A stretch of 64,000 nt of DNA from Massilia sp. Se16.2.3 (GCF_014171595.1 NZ_CP050451.1:3658001-3722000), one strand, 5' to 3'. Counted from the first letter of the stretch, positions 48,901 through 61,453 are shown. Notes: generated by a model not told the origin, from the letters alone. Numbers and translations are program-made.

Positions 48901-51062
48901 CCAGCTGCTTCCGCAATGCGCGCGTGGCACCGGGTACCGACTACGTCTACGACGCGCTGTACCGCCTGGTCAGGGCCGGCGGGCGCGAGCACCTGGGCCA
49001 GCAGGACGCGGGGGCAGGACCCGGCCGGCCCGGCGACAGCCTGCGCGTGCTGCTCGACCAGGCCGACGACGGCGCCGCCATGGGCGCCTACACCGAGGAT
49101 TACCTGTACGATGAAGTCGGCAATTTCCTCGAGCTGCGCCATCGCGGCGGCTCGGCGCGCCACCGCGGCTGGACGCGGCATTACCACTATGAGGAGCCCG
49201 GGACCTTCGACGACAGCGCCGGCAGCCGGATCACGGGCAACCGCCTCAGCCGTACCTGGAACGGAGACGGCGGGGACACGGACGCGGCGCGCTACCGCTA
49301 CGATGCACACGGCAATGCCATCGATCTTCCCCAGCTGGGCGGTGCCCATGCGGGCACCAACCTCGACTGGGACTACCGCGACCGCATGACGCGCGCCGGG
49401 CTGGGTGGCGGGGGCGAGGCCTGGTATGTCTACGACGCCGCCGGCGAGCGGGTCCGCAAGGTGTGGGAAAAGGCGCCCGGCTGCACCGAGGAGCGAATCT
49501 ACCTCGACGGATTCGAACTGCTGCGCCGCCACGCCGGCCCCGTCGCTCCCGACGGCGCCGTGTTCGAACGCGCGACGCTGCACCTGCTGGACGACACCCG
49601 CCGCATTGCCCTGATCGAGACCCGCACCCGCGACACGGCACACGCCGACCGCGCGCCGCGCCAGGCGATGCGCTACCAGCTGGGCGACCACCTCGGTTCG
49701 GTGAGCCTCGAGCTCGACGAGGATGCCGACATCGTCTCCTGCGAGGAATACGCCCCTTACGGGCAATCCACCTGCCGCGCGGTGCGCAGCGCAACCGAGA
49801 CCGCCAGCCGCTATCGCTTCACCGGCAAGGAGCATGACGAGGAGACCGGCCTGTCGTATTTCGGTGCCCGCTATTACGCGCCCTGGCTCGGACGATGGAC
49901 CAGTTGCGACCCCAAATTGTCCGCCGACCCCTACGTGTACTGCCGTTGCAATCCGGCGACGCTGGTCGATCCGGACGGCCGCGAAGCGACCTTCGCGAAC
50001 CGCCTGTGGGGTGGCGTGCGGGCGCTGGGCGGCGCGGCGCAGGCGCTGGTCGGCGCCGCCGTGTTCGTCCAGATCGAGGTCCCGGTCGCCGCCCAGGTGG
50101 TTGGCGGCATCGCGGTGGTGCACGGCGTGTCCGACATGGAGGCGGGCTTCCGCCAGATGATCACCGGCCGCGAGGAGCGCAGCGTGGTCGAGGAAAGCGT
50201 TACCGTTGTCGCGCGCGCGGCCGGCGCGGAGCGCGACACGGCCCGCGCCATCGGCACCGGAGTCGACATCGGGCTGGGCTTCGTCAGCCCGGCGCCGGTC
50301 AGCGGCGGACCGCGCATGGGCTATGCCCGGCGCGTGGCTCTTCCGGCGCGGTGATGACGATGGAAGCGGCGCGCGCCGCCGAGGCGACGCGGCTGGCCGA
50401 GCTCGCCCGTCCGTCCCAGCTGGTCACGCCGCTGGCGATGGCGGCCACCAAGCTTGGCCGGGGGGCGGCGCTTCCAGCAGCGAGAGCGGCAGCGGCAGCG
50501 GCAGCAGCAGTAGCAGCAGCGCGGAGGGTTCCGGCGGGCCGGGAGAACCGTCCAGCTCCGGCGGGGCGCCGGCGGAACCGGGCGGCAGCAGCGGCGGGAC
50601 CAGCAGCAGCGGGGTGGCGCCAGCTTCAGCGGCGGCGCCACCCGACCGCGCTCGCAGTTGCTGGCCGGTGACCGGCGCGCGGCCCGGGCCGATGCCATCG
50701 CCGGCCTGTGGGAACGGCGCATCAGCGGAAACATGACCCAGGCCGACATCTACACGCTGGAACGCCTCGAGTCCGAACACGGCGCCGAGGCGGTCGTGCA
50801 TTTCGAGGAATCGGGACGGCTGCCGCGCGACTTCGAATTCAGCCACCTGTACAGCGCGTCGGAATACCCGGAATTCGCGCGCCGCGCCGACCTGGGCGTG
50901 CTGACCGACCACATGGACCATATCCAGGGACACCATGGCGGCGATACCACGGTGCCGCTGCACGGCGAGCCGCGCAACGCATCCTGGGCCGACGACTGGG
51001 GCACGCAAACCATGGGCAACAGCCCGGAAGAACTCGATTATCTCGGCATGACCTGCCACTGA
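42918..51062 (+). CDS. Tc toxin TcB-TcC fusion with variable C-terminal effector (frameshifted)
   Basis: About 2,715 residues. N-terminal SpvB/TcaC domain (AIRGIGEKFEANSATGSGSM; PQLALHYDSGNGNGPTGFGW), VCBS-like stretches (VDVDGNGRPDVVLLDD), the TcdB-mid domain (about 750-860: KPHLLTGWRNNLGSEMRLEY, YHHGHYDSEEREFRGFGMVE), then RHS/YD repeats (about 1,700-2,350) ending in the core signature TGKEHDEETGLSYFGARYYAPWLGRW and DPDGRE. In known TcC proteins this core cuts itself near that site and stores the following tail in a cocoon. Here the tail is about 360 residues: a helical part, a Ser/Gly linker and a histidine-rich end. About ten frame changes (near 43690, 44935, 46330, 46685, 47917, 47965, 48355, 50330, 50462, 50610). 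The start MWQERQ has a GGGAGG site. Confidence 0.87.
50465..50630 (+). repeat. Ser/Gly codon repeat in the toxin tail
   Basis: AGC/GGC trinucleotide tract coding for alternating serine and glycine (SESGSGSGSSSSSSAEG, then Pro/Gly/Ser). It makes a flexible linker between the end of the cocoon and the last 140 residues. Two of the frame changes fall at its borders, as expected if the tract slips or is hard to sequence. Confidence 0.7.
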
Positions 51063-51111
51063 CCACGCCGCCCACCGGCGGCACCAGCGTTCGAAACGAG
51101 AGGAAAGCGCC

Positions 51112-54100
51112 ATGCCACAAGTAATCGTTGCCCGCCTCACCCCGAGCCAGCCGACGAGCGGCGCGGATTTCAGCAGCTACCTGACCAACCTGTCGATCCG
51201 GGCCTTCGACCTGTCCTTCGGCAGTCCGGAGGCCGGCACCCTGGTCGGCGAGGCCAGCGGCGCATGGATACCTGACAGCGGCCCCGGGGCCAGCGGTCCG
51301 GCATTCACGCCGGCCACGCAGCGCATCGTCCAGCACTTTACGCCCCTACCTGATCGCACCGCCGCCGGCCGCGCCGGTCTACGACATCCGGCTCGAAGCG
51401 GTGGCGACGGCGATCATCGCGCTGACGCCGGCGGGCGCCGAATTCGGCAGTGCCGACCTGCGTCTCGAGGTCCGCCAGGGTGCCACCCTGATGGGCGAGC
51501 ACCGGCTCGAGTTCAATGTGCTGACGCTGCCCGACGGCCCGCTGGTGGCCGACCCGACCGTCTACATGGCGGTCGACCCGCCCGGCCTGCTGGTGGCGCT
51601 GGCCGCCCGGGCACCCCGTCCGCGCTCGACCTCCTGCCGGACGACGGCAGCGCCCCGCGCTTCATGCCGCTGCGCGACGCCATCGACGCCGTACTGGCGC
51701 AGGATCCGGGCGGCGGCGCCAGCCTGGCCAACCGCAGCCCGCTGAGCGTGCAGCAGGCGCGCCACGTGGCGCGCGAGATCATCTGGAACCGGGCCGTGGC
51801 GGCGCCACCGGGCCGCCCCGCCGGGCGCCGGCTGGAAGACATGTACACCCGCCCGCCGACCCCCCGAGGGCTGGAGCGCCACCGAGATCGACCGGGCCGA
51901 CATGGACCGCAAGCAGTACGAGGCCAACCTGCTCGGATACAACGCCCTGCTGGACGCCGATGCGCAGCGCCTGGCGCAGTACGTGTATGCGGCGGCCTCG
52001 GCCGCCGTGTGGGCGGAGCAGCAAAGCGCAGCGCCCGGCCGGGTCGGCCTCGGCTTTCCGGTCGAGACCGGGCCAGCCCCGGTCGCCGGCCCCACCTTGC
52101 GCCATGCCGAGACTGTCCTGCAAAGCACGCCGCCCTTCGTGCTGAGTTTTACCGTGCCCGCCTCCTGCTTCTACGCGCTGGCGCTGATGCTGGCGACCAG
52201 CGTCGCCCACGAGGACCGTTACCACATGGCGACCGGCGGCGACGAACGCCAGCTGGCGACCGCGATCAGGGCGGCCATCGATGCCGGCACCATCGCCGCC
52301 GCCGCGATCACGCCCGAGAACGCGGCGCGGCGCCTCGGCGCGATCGGACCGCGGCCGCGCCACCCACGCGACGCTGTGCGTGCTCGACGCCGAGACCATG
52401 GCGCTCGTCACCGCCTGGCTGGCGTACATGCCGGCTTCGATCGACGACTTCTGGCAACAGGCGCCCTTCCCCGCGGCACCCGGCCACTTCGACCTGGTGC
52501 TGGCAGCGCTCATCCAGCAAACGGCACTGACGCCGTCGTCCGCGGCCCTGATCGCGGCCATCAAGGCGATCCCCGTCACCGGCACGGCGGCGCTGAAACT
52601 GCTCACGGTGCAGGACTGGCGGCATTTCTTCCTGCCCGCAAACGCTGCCCTGCTGCCCGAATTCACCCGCCCCGGGACACCCGAGGAAAGAGTGGACGCC
52701 TTTGTCCGCCGCGTACGCAAGTTCTTCGAAGTGCTGTCGGCGCCGCCGGTACCGGCCCCGGGCGCGGTGCCGGGGCCGCCGGCCATCGCGATCGCCGACA
52801 ACGACCCGATCAACGCCTTCATGGCGCTGGCACCCGGTTTCGGCTTTCCGGTCGGCGACTGGCTGGACCCCGCCATCGAGGCCGCGCTGCTCGGCGTGTT
52901 CCCCGACGATCCCGAGGCCCGCGCCTGGCTGCTGGGCGTGCTGCACACCCTCGACGACCTGGTCGGCGCGACCGCCGGCATCGGCGCCGCGCCGCTCCAG
53001 TTCTCCCTGATGGAGGCCCTGTATGCGCGCGGCTTCACCTCGCGCGACGCGATCCGCGCGCTGAGCGACGAGGAATTCGCCCATGCCCTGACCGGCACCG
53101 CCGCCTATCCGCATGCCGCCGCCATCATGGCCGCGGCGGGCGGCTCGGCTGCCCTCCCCGAGGCCCTTGCGGGCGGGCCCTTCATGCCGATCAACCCGGA
53201 CGGCGCCCTCGTCAACTGCATCCCGCCCTGGCATCTGTCGCCGCGGGGCCGGTGCGCTATCTGCAGGAACTGCTGGCGACCGGGATCGGCGCCACCTGCG
53301 AGGAACCGGCCGCGAGCGGCGAATCGCTGGCGGCGCTGGTCGCCGGCCGGCGCGGCGACATCGGCAGCCTGCTTGCCACGGCGGCCAACGTGCACATCGC
53401 CCTGCCGCTGATCGACATCGTCAACGAGAACCTGGAACACCTGGCCGCCGGCGGCGCCGCCGCGACGGGCGGCATCGTGCTCGACACCGACGGCGCCAGC
53501 CTCGGCGGCCATGCGCTGGGCCAGCAGGGTGCCGTTCCCGGAGCCGGCGAGCACACTCCGGAACGCCTGTACGCGGCCCTGCCGGCCCATTCCAGCCCGG
53601 CCACGCCGGTGCGGGCGCCGGACGCCTACACGGCGCTGGGCGCGGACTTCTCGGCGCCCGCGCTGCCCTATTCGCAGGCGCTGGACGTATCGCGTTCCTA
53701 CCTGCGCGCGATGGGGTGCGGCGCTACGCCACCATGCGCGCCTTCCGCGAAAAGATCACCGCCTTTGCCATCGACGCCGGCCAGGAGGCGGCGGACTTCC
53801 AGGCGCACCTGTGGCGCTACCCGTTGCGCTTCGAGTTGGCCCTGGGTACCTGTGCCTGTCCCGTGCGCAGTACGACACGCTGTACGCGGCACCGCTGTCC
53901 GCGGCTCGCCTGCGCGAACTCTACGGTTTCCCGGCCGAGATGGCGGGCCGCCTCGACTGGCGCAGCGTGGCGGTCGTGCTGCCCGAATTCCTGCGCCGTA
54001 CCGGCCTCGCCTACTGCGACTTCCTGGCCCTCTGGCGTTCAGGCCATGTCCTTTTCGAAAACGGGGCGTCCCGCCAGGACGGCAATACCCATCCGGACGA

Positions 54101-57100
54101 GCATGCGGACGCGCACGGGTTCCCTCATTGCCCGCCGTGCTGCGCCGACGACTATGTCCTGCACTTTCCGGAGGCCTCCTCGGTCGACGACGCGCTCGCG
54201 CGGCTGGCGGTGTTCATCCGCCTGTGGCGCAGCCTGCATTGCCTGCCCGGCGCCGGCTATGGTTTCGCCGAACTGAGCGACATCTGCGCGGTGCTGGGCC
54301 TGACGGCCGGCGGCAAGCCGAATCCGGGCTTCATCGCCCAGCTGGCCGCCTTCCAGATCCTGCGCGACGACTGGTCGCTCGCGCTCGGCGTGGATGACAC
54401 CGCGCCGGACGGGGCAAGCGCTGCCGACCGTACGCGCCTGCTCGGCCTCTGGCCGGCCCCGGGCACGCGTCCTTCGGCTGGGCGGTCGACCACCTGCTGG
54501 CGCGGATCGAAGACCGTGCCGAACGCGAGCACGCCCCGGGGCGGCGCCCGGGCAGCCAGCCGCGCCACCGGCCGCCGGAATTCATGAAGATCCTGCGCGC
54601 CAATCTCGACGCGCTGTCGCAACTGGCGGGATTCGACCCGGCCAGCACGCCATGGCACGCGCAGCCGACCAGCACCCTGCGCTTCGCGGAAATCCTGGCC
54701 AAGATCTACGCCTCGGCCTTCACGACCGGCGAGCTGCTCTACCTGTTCACGAGCGACCAGCACCTGAACGGCGACGATCCCTTTTTTGCCCAGGACCGCA
54801 ACGAAGCGCTCGACCAGCCGTTCGACTACCCCGAGGAGGGCCACCCCTTCGACTTGTGGCATTTGCGCGCGCGGCTGCTGGAACCGCTCGCCGAGGAGCA
54901 GGCGCAGGCGATCGGCTGGCATGCGATCGAAAGCGCGATGCGCACCGACTACGGCTACGCGCCCGCATCCGGCAACGATCCCCTGCGCGTGCTGGGCCAC
55001 CATTTCTTCCCGCGCATGATGGAAGAACTGGGCTTTGCCGCCACGCCACGCGCGCGCCAGTACCGTACGCCCCTGAGCGGCACGGTCCCGAACATGTGGA
55101 ATCAGCCCCGGCAGGCCCGTTCCAGTACGATGCCGCCGCCGAGGAGCTGGTGGCGAGCCTGCCGCTGCCCGACGAGGCGGTGCTGGCCAAGCTGAACGCG
55201 ATCGAGCAGCTGACGGCGGCGGAACGGCTGGCCGTGCAGCAGCTGTACTTCAGCCCGCGCGCCGAGCTGGCGCGCTTTTCCTTCCTCTTTCCCGACCTGC
55301 ACGAGGCCGAGCGCGCGCTGATCGAGGAAGCCGACGAGCGCGCCCGCTGGCGCTACTTCCAGCGCAGCTATGCCCGATTCGCGGCGCGGACGCGTGCCGT
55401 CGCGGGCCACCTGGCCGGCCACGTCGCCTTTGCCAGCGACGGCCAGCCGGTCGACGATGGCCTGGCCGCCCTGGTCCTGCGCAACCTGCTTGGCGACGAG
55501 AACGCGGCGCTCGGCCCCCGGGAAGCGGACGACGGCCAGCCCCCACCACCCATGCCTGGACCGTACCTGGCGGCGGCGCCTGCGCGGCGCTGACGGCGCT
55601 GGCGGGCACCGGCCTGCCCGGGCAGTTCAGCAGCGACAGCGGTGCCGCATGGCAGGAGATGCGCGGCCCGCTGAGCGCCTTCGGCCCGGCGCGCGACCGC
55701 TGGAACGCGCCCTTGCCGACCGTGATCCCACGTCTCGACCTGGCGCCGGCCCCGGCCACGCCGCGCTTCGCGATCGTGCGCAACGGGCTGGCGATCCGCG
55801 AGTCCGACGGGCTGGCCCCGGGCGGCGCGGAAGGCTTCCAGGTACGCTGGAGCGGCGTGCTGATCGTCGAGCATGGCGGCAGCTACACCTTCTTCGCCGG
55901 CGCCCCCAGGCCCGACTGCGAGGCGCCCGGGGACGAAGCCTGCGACCACGCCCGCTGGCGCATCAACCTGCGCCGCGGCCAGAAGACCTGGCTACTGCTG
56001 AACCGCCGCTGGGACGGCGAAAACGCGCCGGACCGCGCATCGGGCCCGCTGCACCTGCGGCGCGGCGCCTATTTCATCGACATCGACTTCCACGAGGAGA
56101 CGCCCGAATTCGACGAGCCGCTCGAGCTCGGGCGCGCTGCCACCGGTTTTACCGTCAAGTACAGCGGTCCCGACACCGGCGACCGCATCGCCGCGCTGCC
56201 GCAGGAACGCCTGTATCGCGACGTCGTCATGGCGCCCCTCGACAGCCGCGCGGCACTGGCGCCGGCCGCGCGCGCCTACTTTGCCAACCAGTATCCCGGC
56301 AGCCTGCGCGACATCCGCCGCACCTACCAGCGCGCCTTCAAGGCGCTGCTGCTGTGCCACCGGCTGCGCCTGTCGGCAACGCTGGGACCGCGCGCGGCCG
56401 TCTCCGAAACGGGCTACCTGCTGTCGGCGCCGGCGCTGTTCGCCGGCACCACCTACGTGGCGGGCACTCCCTACAGCTCGCACCGGGCCTGGTTCGACCT
56501 CAACCTGCTGCCGGTGGGCGACGCCTACAACGGCGACCCGGAGCGCCAGCCGCCGGCCCCGCTCGACGCGCGCGCGACACCCTCGGTTTCACGCCGCCAG
56601 GCCCTGTTCGACTGGTTCGAGCGCCTGCATGACTACACCGTGATGCGGCGCGCGGTGCTGCGCGGCGCTGGCCGCCAGGCCTGGCTGAGCTTCGTGGAAG
56701 CGGCCAACCAGCAGCCGGCCGACGTGGCGCCGCTGCTGATCGACCTCGGCATCGACCTCGATCACGCGCCGCTGCTGCTGGCCTTCCACGAAGGCGTCGC
56801 GATCGATTGGCCGCGCCTGGCCGACGAGCGCTGGGCGCTGCGGCTCTGGCACGCGGCGCAATGGGTGCGCCAGCTGCTGCGTCACTTCGTGCCGCGCGAC
56901 CTGGGGCTGGCGCAACCGGCCGCCTGGGCCGGCGACGACGGAGCGGCACTGGCCGCAGCCAATGCCGGGCTGACGCGCTTCTACCGCGATGGCATGATCG
57001 AACGTGGCGAACCGCGCCGCTATCTCGACCTCGAACGCCTCAACAACGAACTGCGTGAGCGGGCGCGGACCGCGCTCCTGGCCTACCTGTGCGGCATGGA

Positions 57101-60100
57101 CCGGGTGGCGCTGCCCTTCGCGCCGGGCACCCATGCACGCGTGCCGCGCGACCTGTCCGCCTTGCTGCTGCTCGATACCGAAGCGGGGATCTGCCAGCGC
57201 GCCAGCCGCGTCGAGGAGTTGACTGGGGCGCTGCAAGCCTCGTGGAACGCGCGCGCCTGCGCGAAGAGCCTACCCTGCCGCCGGTTGCCGCCTTCACCGC
57301 CGCCTGGGACGCGCGCTTCGCCAGCTTCCACCTCTGGCAAGCCTGCCGCCGGCGCCAGCTGTATGCCGAGAACCATGTCGAGTGGAGCGAGCATGCGCAG
57401 GCCATCCGTTCCGAGGCCTTCCGCTTCCTCGAATCGGAACTGCGGCGCCATACGCTGAGCGCACCCGTGCCCGGCGGCATGCTGCACTGGCCCGGCCCGC
57501 ACTGGCCGGCGCACGCGCCGCTGGCAACGCTGCAGGCGCGCGAACCGTCGACGCTGGCGCAGCGACCGCACCCGCAAAACCTCGGCCTGATGGGCATGCC
57601 CGGGCGCCATGCGCGTCCGGCCTGGCTGGCGCCGCTGGGCGCCGCCGCACAGCCGCCGCGCGACGACGAAAACCCCAACGACCCCAACAATCCGAACGGC
57701 CCGGGCAAACCGAAAAACACGAACGGCGTGCCGGACAGCACGGGTCCCGGCGCGGCGCTTCCTGCCGCAGGCAACACCGAGCAGCCACCGCTCTGGCTGC
57801 AGGCGGCGGTGCGGCTGGGGACGCGCTTCCTGCGCATTGCCGCGGCCGCCGAGCCCCAGGCCAGCGCATCGTTCAGTCCGATCGTACCCGCGCCAGGCGC
57901 CTGCTGCGCCGAGTGCGGACGCATCCACCCGCCGGTGATGGACGAATACTATTTCTGGCTGGTCGATTCCGCCTATTACGACCCGGCGGGCCTGAATCCG
58001 TCGGACCCGACCCTCTACCAGGACGCGGACTGGGGCGCGGTGCCGCCCGACATGCGCTCGGACTGGCACCGGCGCGACAAGCTGCCGCCGCTGCTGGCCT
58101 GGTCGACGCGCCGGATGGTGCGCCTGGCCTGGTGCCGCGTGCACAATGGCGAGTTCCAGGTGCCGCGCTGCTCGGACGAGGGAGCCCATGTGTCGGGCAG
58201 CGGCATGGTGGCTGAACTCAGCTTCCTGGGACGCGAGGGCGACTCGCTTCGCTTCGCCATCACCAATGCCGGGCCGACGCCGCCGGGTTACGCGGACCCC
58301 TCGCCCCGGGGCTTCCGCTACGACATCGTCCCCGACAGCGTCACCGTCCTGCCGGAGGTATTCCCGACATCCGTGCCCGGCCCCTTCCCCGGCGCTCTGG
58401 CGGCCTATCCATTCTTTCTGTATGCGATGCCGGGCGCGCCGCTGGAGCCCCTCGCTGTACTCGACGGCGATGGCGGTTGCCGGTGCCCTGCGCACGCATT
58501 GCCGCACCGACGCGGCGCTCGGCTGGTACGAGCGCTATTTCGCGCCTCAGGACAAGGACCTGCGCTGGTCCACTTGCCGCGTGCTCAGGCCGTCGCCGAA
58601 CGACCCTCCCGAGCAGCCGCCGACCCGCGGCCGCGGCCGTGACCGGGCGGCCCAGGCGGGACGCGGCCCCACCCGCGCCACGGCCGACACGGCCGCCCGT
58701 CTCGGGCGCAGGGGCGGAACGGGCGACGCCTGCTGCGACACCGGCGTCGGCTCGGCTGCCGAAGCGCGCCGCCGCAGCGTGCTGCTCGCCTACCTCGAGA
58801 CCCTGCTCGAATCGGCGCGGGCCGCGCTGTGCGGCGACAGCGCCGAGGCTCATGCACTGGCACGGCTGCGCCTCGACGCGGCGGCGCGCTATCTTGGCCC
58901 CCGGCCGGTGACCATCCGCGGCGACGACGCGTCCGCACCGTCGACCGTGGCCGCCTTCGTGGCGCGGCTGGCGCCGCTGAACCCGCGGCTGATGGAACTG
59001 TACGACAGCCTCGACGACAACCTGGCCGCGCTGCGCCACTGCCTCGGCAAATCGCGCCTGGCCGCACCCGCACCTGCCGCCGGTTCATGGTGGGGCGAGT
59101 CCGGGATGCGGCGCGGCTGGCGCGAGCCGGTGGAAGACTGCGACGACGACGGCTGCTGCTGCCCGCCCGGGCCTTACCGTTTCCTGTTCCTGCTGGGACG
59201 GGCGCTGGAAACGGCGAACGAGGTGCGCAGCTTCGGGGCGGCGCTGCTGGCCGCCTATGAGAAAGGCGATGCCGAATTCCCGGCGGCGCTGCGCGCGGGC
59301 CATGAACGCCAGTTGCTGAACCTGTCCGAGGAGCTGCGCCGCACCGAGTTCCGCCAGGCCGACTGGCAGGTGCAGGCGCTCATGAAGAGCAAGGAAGCGG
59401 CCCAGACCCGGCGCCAGTACTATGCCGATCTCGTCGCGGGAGGCCTGATCGCGCGCGAGCAGAGCTACCAGTTCCTGACGCAGGCCGCCATGGCGACGCG
59501 CACGGCCGGCAATGTGGTCGAGGGCGTATCCCAGGCGATGAACCTGATTCCCGACATGACGACCGGCGTCGCAGGCGTGGCCTCGACGCCGGTGTCGGTG
59601 TTCCAGATGCCGATCGGTACCAAGCTTGCCCATGCCTTCGCGGCGGCGGCGCGCATCCTCCTGACCGTGGCCGATGTCCAGGGCACGCAGTCGGGACTGG
59701 CGCTGACGGAGTCCGGCTGGGACCGGCGCGAAGTCGACTGGCTGTTCCAGATCTCGGTGCTGGACGTCGAAATCGAAGCGCTCGAGCGCCAGATCCTGGC
59801 GCTCGAGCGCACTCGCGACGGCGCCCTGCGCCAGCTGAACAACCTGGTGCAGCAGAAGCAGCAGGCCGCCGAACTCCAGGACTTCCTGCGCGACAAATTC
59901 ACCAACCACGCCCTTTACCTGTTCCTGCAGCGCGAAACGGCCGCCCTGCACCAACGCATGTACGACATCGCACGCTGCTGGGCGCTGCAGGCGCAACGCG
60001 CGTACCGCCTGGAACGGGAATTCAACACGCGAACCTTCCTGCCGGCCGACACCCGGGACGGCTTGCACGAAGGCCTGCTGGCGGGAGAGCGGCTTGCGAC

Positions 60101-61280
60101 CGCACTGCGCGGTATGGAAAAGGCCTATCACGACGGCAACGGGCGCACGCTGGAACTCTCGACCCGGCTCTCGCTGCGGGTCGATTTCCCGCTGGCCTTC
60201 CTGGAGCTCAAGACCACCGGCCGCTGCGAGATCGCCATCCCCGAATGGCGCTTCGACCGCGAATACCCCGGCCATTACATGCGCCGCATCCGCTCGGTCA
60301 GTTTGACCATCCCTTGCGTCGCCGGACCGAATACCGGGGTGCACTGCAAGCTTACCCTGCTGGGCAGCGCCACCCGTGTCGAGCCGACGCTGCTCGACAT
60401 CGAGGATTGCTGCCCGCGCGAGTGCACTTGCGGCTGCTGCGCCGGCCGTCGCTACGAAGCGCAGCCGGACGATCCGCGCATTGTGCGGCGCTGCGGTGCC
60501 ACCGAGAGCATCGCGACCTCGCATGCACAGAACGATGCCGGCCTGTTCGAACTGAATTTCCGCGACGAGCGCTACCTGCCCTTCGAATACGCCGGCTTGG
60601 TCAGTCTCTGGCGCTTCGAACTGCCTGCCGAGACCAATGCCTTCGACACCGATACCGTGACCGAGGTCGATTGCAAGTTCGACTACACCGCTTGGGAGGG
60701 CGGCAGCGTCCTGCGGGAGGCCAGCTGGGCCGCCGCCTCGAACATGCTGCCCGGCGGCGGCCTGCGCTATTTCGACTGGGCCCGGGATTTTTCCGATGCC
60801 TGGCACCGGTTCACGGCGGGCTTCCTGGCCGACCGGCGCGAGCTTTGCGCGCGCCGGCTCGCGCTGCGCATGCACCGCGGCATGTTCCCCTATCTGCCGG
60901 GCCAACGGCCGGTGCGCATGCGCCGCCCGGAAATCTGGTTCGAGGCGCGCACCTGCGAGGAAGGCGTACGCAACGTCGAACTCGAGTTTGTGCCCGACCG
61001 CGACCTGCCCTGCGGCGACGACGGCGAAACCTGCTGCGAGCGCTACCAGCTGACCTGCGTCGCCAGCGCCGACTGGCCCTGCCTGTTCCACGGGGTACTG
61101 GACTATCCATTCCCCTACCTGGAGGAAGACTGCGCTCGGCAGATCGGCGAATTCGTGTTTCCGGAGACGGTCAGCGCGGTGCGCAAGGCTTACCTGGTCT
61201 GTTCATACGAAGCGGGGGCGCCGCAGCGGTGCCTGGCCCCAGCGGATGTCTGCCCGGAGGGTTGCAGGACGCCCTGCTGA
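51112..61280 (+). CDS. giant TcA-like Tc toxin pore/receptor subunit (frameshifted)
   Basis: About 3,390 residues, against 2,300-2,500 for classical TcA. The C-terminal 400 residues match the TcA TcB-binding domain: LRDKFTNHALYLFLQRETAALHQRMYDIARCWALQAQRAYR, LHEGLLAGERLATALRGMEKAY, FPLAFLELKTTGRCEIAIPEW and YPGHYMRRIRSVSLTIPC. Before it lie a coiled-coil/pore-like helix pair (about 2,750-2,930) and a PA14-like module (about 1,580-1,690, RWSGVLIVEHGGSYTFFAG). The N-terminus lacks the usual VRP1 domain. Cysteine clusters occur (CCAEC, DDGCCCPP, CCPRECTCGCC). About twelve frame changes. GAGAGGA site before the ATG; 49 bp after the TcB-TcC gene. Confidence 0.83.
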
Positions 61281-61285
61281 GCGCG

Positions 61286-61323
61286 CGCGCGGCCGGTCCG
61301 GGACGCCGTCCGCGCGACTTTTT
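61286..61323 (+). terminator. intrinsic terminator of the Tc operon
   Basis: Stem CGCGCGG (61286-61292) with CCGCGCG (61310-61316) followed by ACTTTTT, 5 bp beyond the TcA stop. Confidence 0.75.
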
Positions 61324-61332
61324 ATCGGCGGC

Positions 61333-61356
61333 AAGCCCCGGGCCGGCCCGGGGCTT
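61333..61356. terminator. perfect 24-bp palindrome
   Basis: AAGCCCCGGGCC followed at once by its exact complement, ending in GGCTT. It could be a second, bidirectional terminator arm or a protein-binding site between the Tc operon and the hydrolase gene. Confidence 0.5.
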
Positions 61357-61453
61357 ATCTTCGCGCAAACCACCTGCTGTTCGATTGAATCGCAGTTGGA
61401 AGTCGCGCGCGGCTGGCGTAAAGTCCTGTCACCCCGAACCAGACGAGACTGCC

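Noticed and set aside
50465..50630. Serine/glycine tract as an independent repeat gene or tandem satellite
   Set aside because: It lies in frame between the RHS core and the tail once indels are removed, so it is read as a protein linker.
59085..61091. Large minus-strand frame opposite the TcA C-terminus
   Set aside because: The plus strand codes the conserved TcB-binding domain; the minus frame is a compositional artefact.
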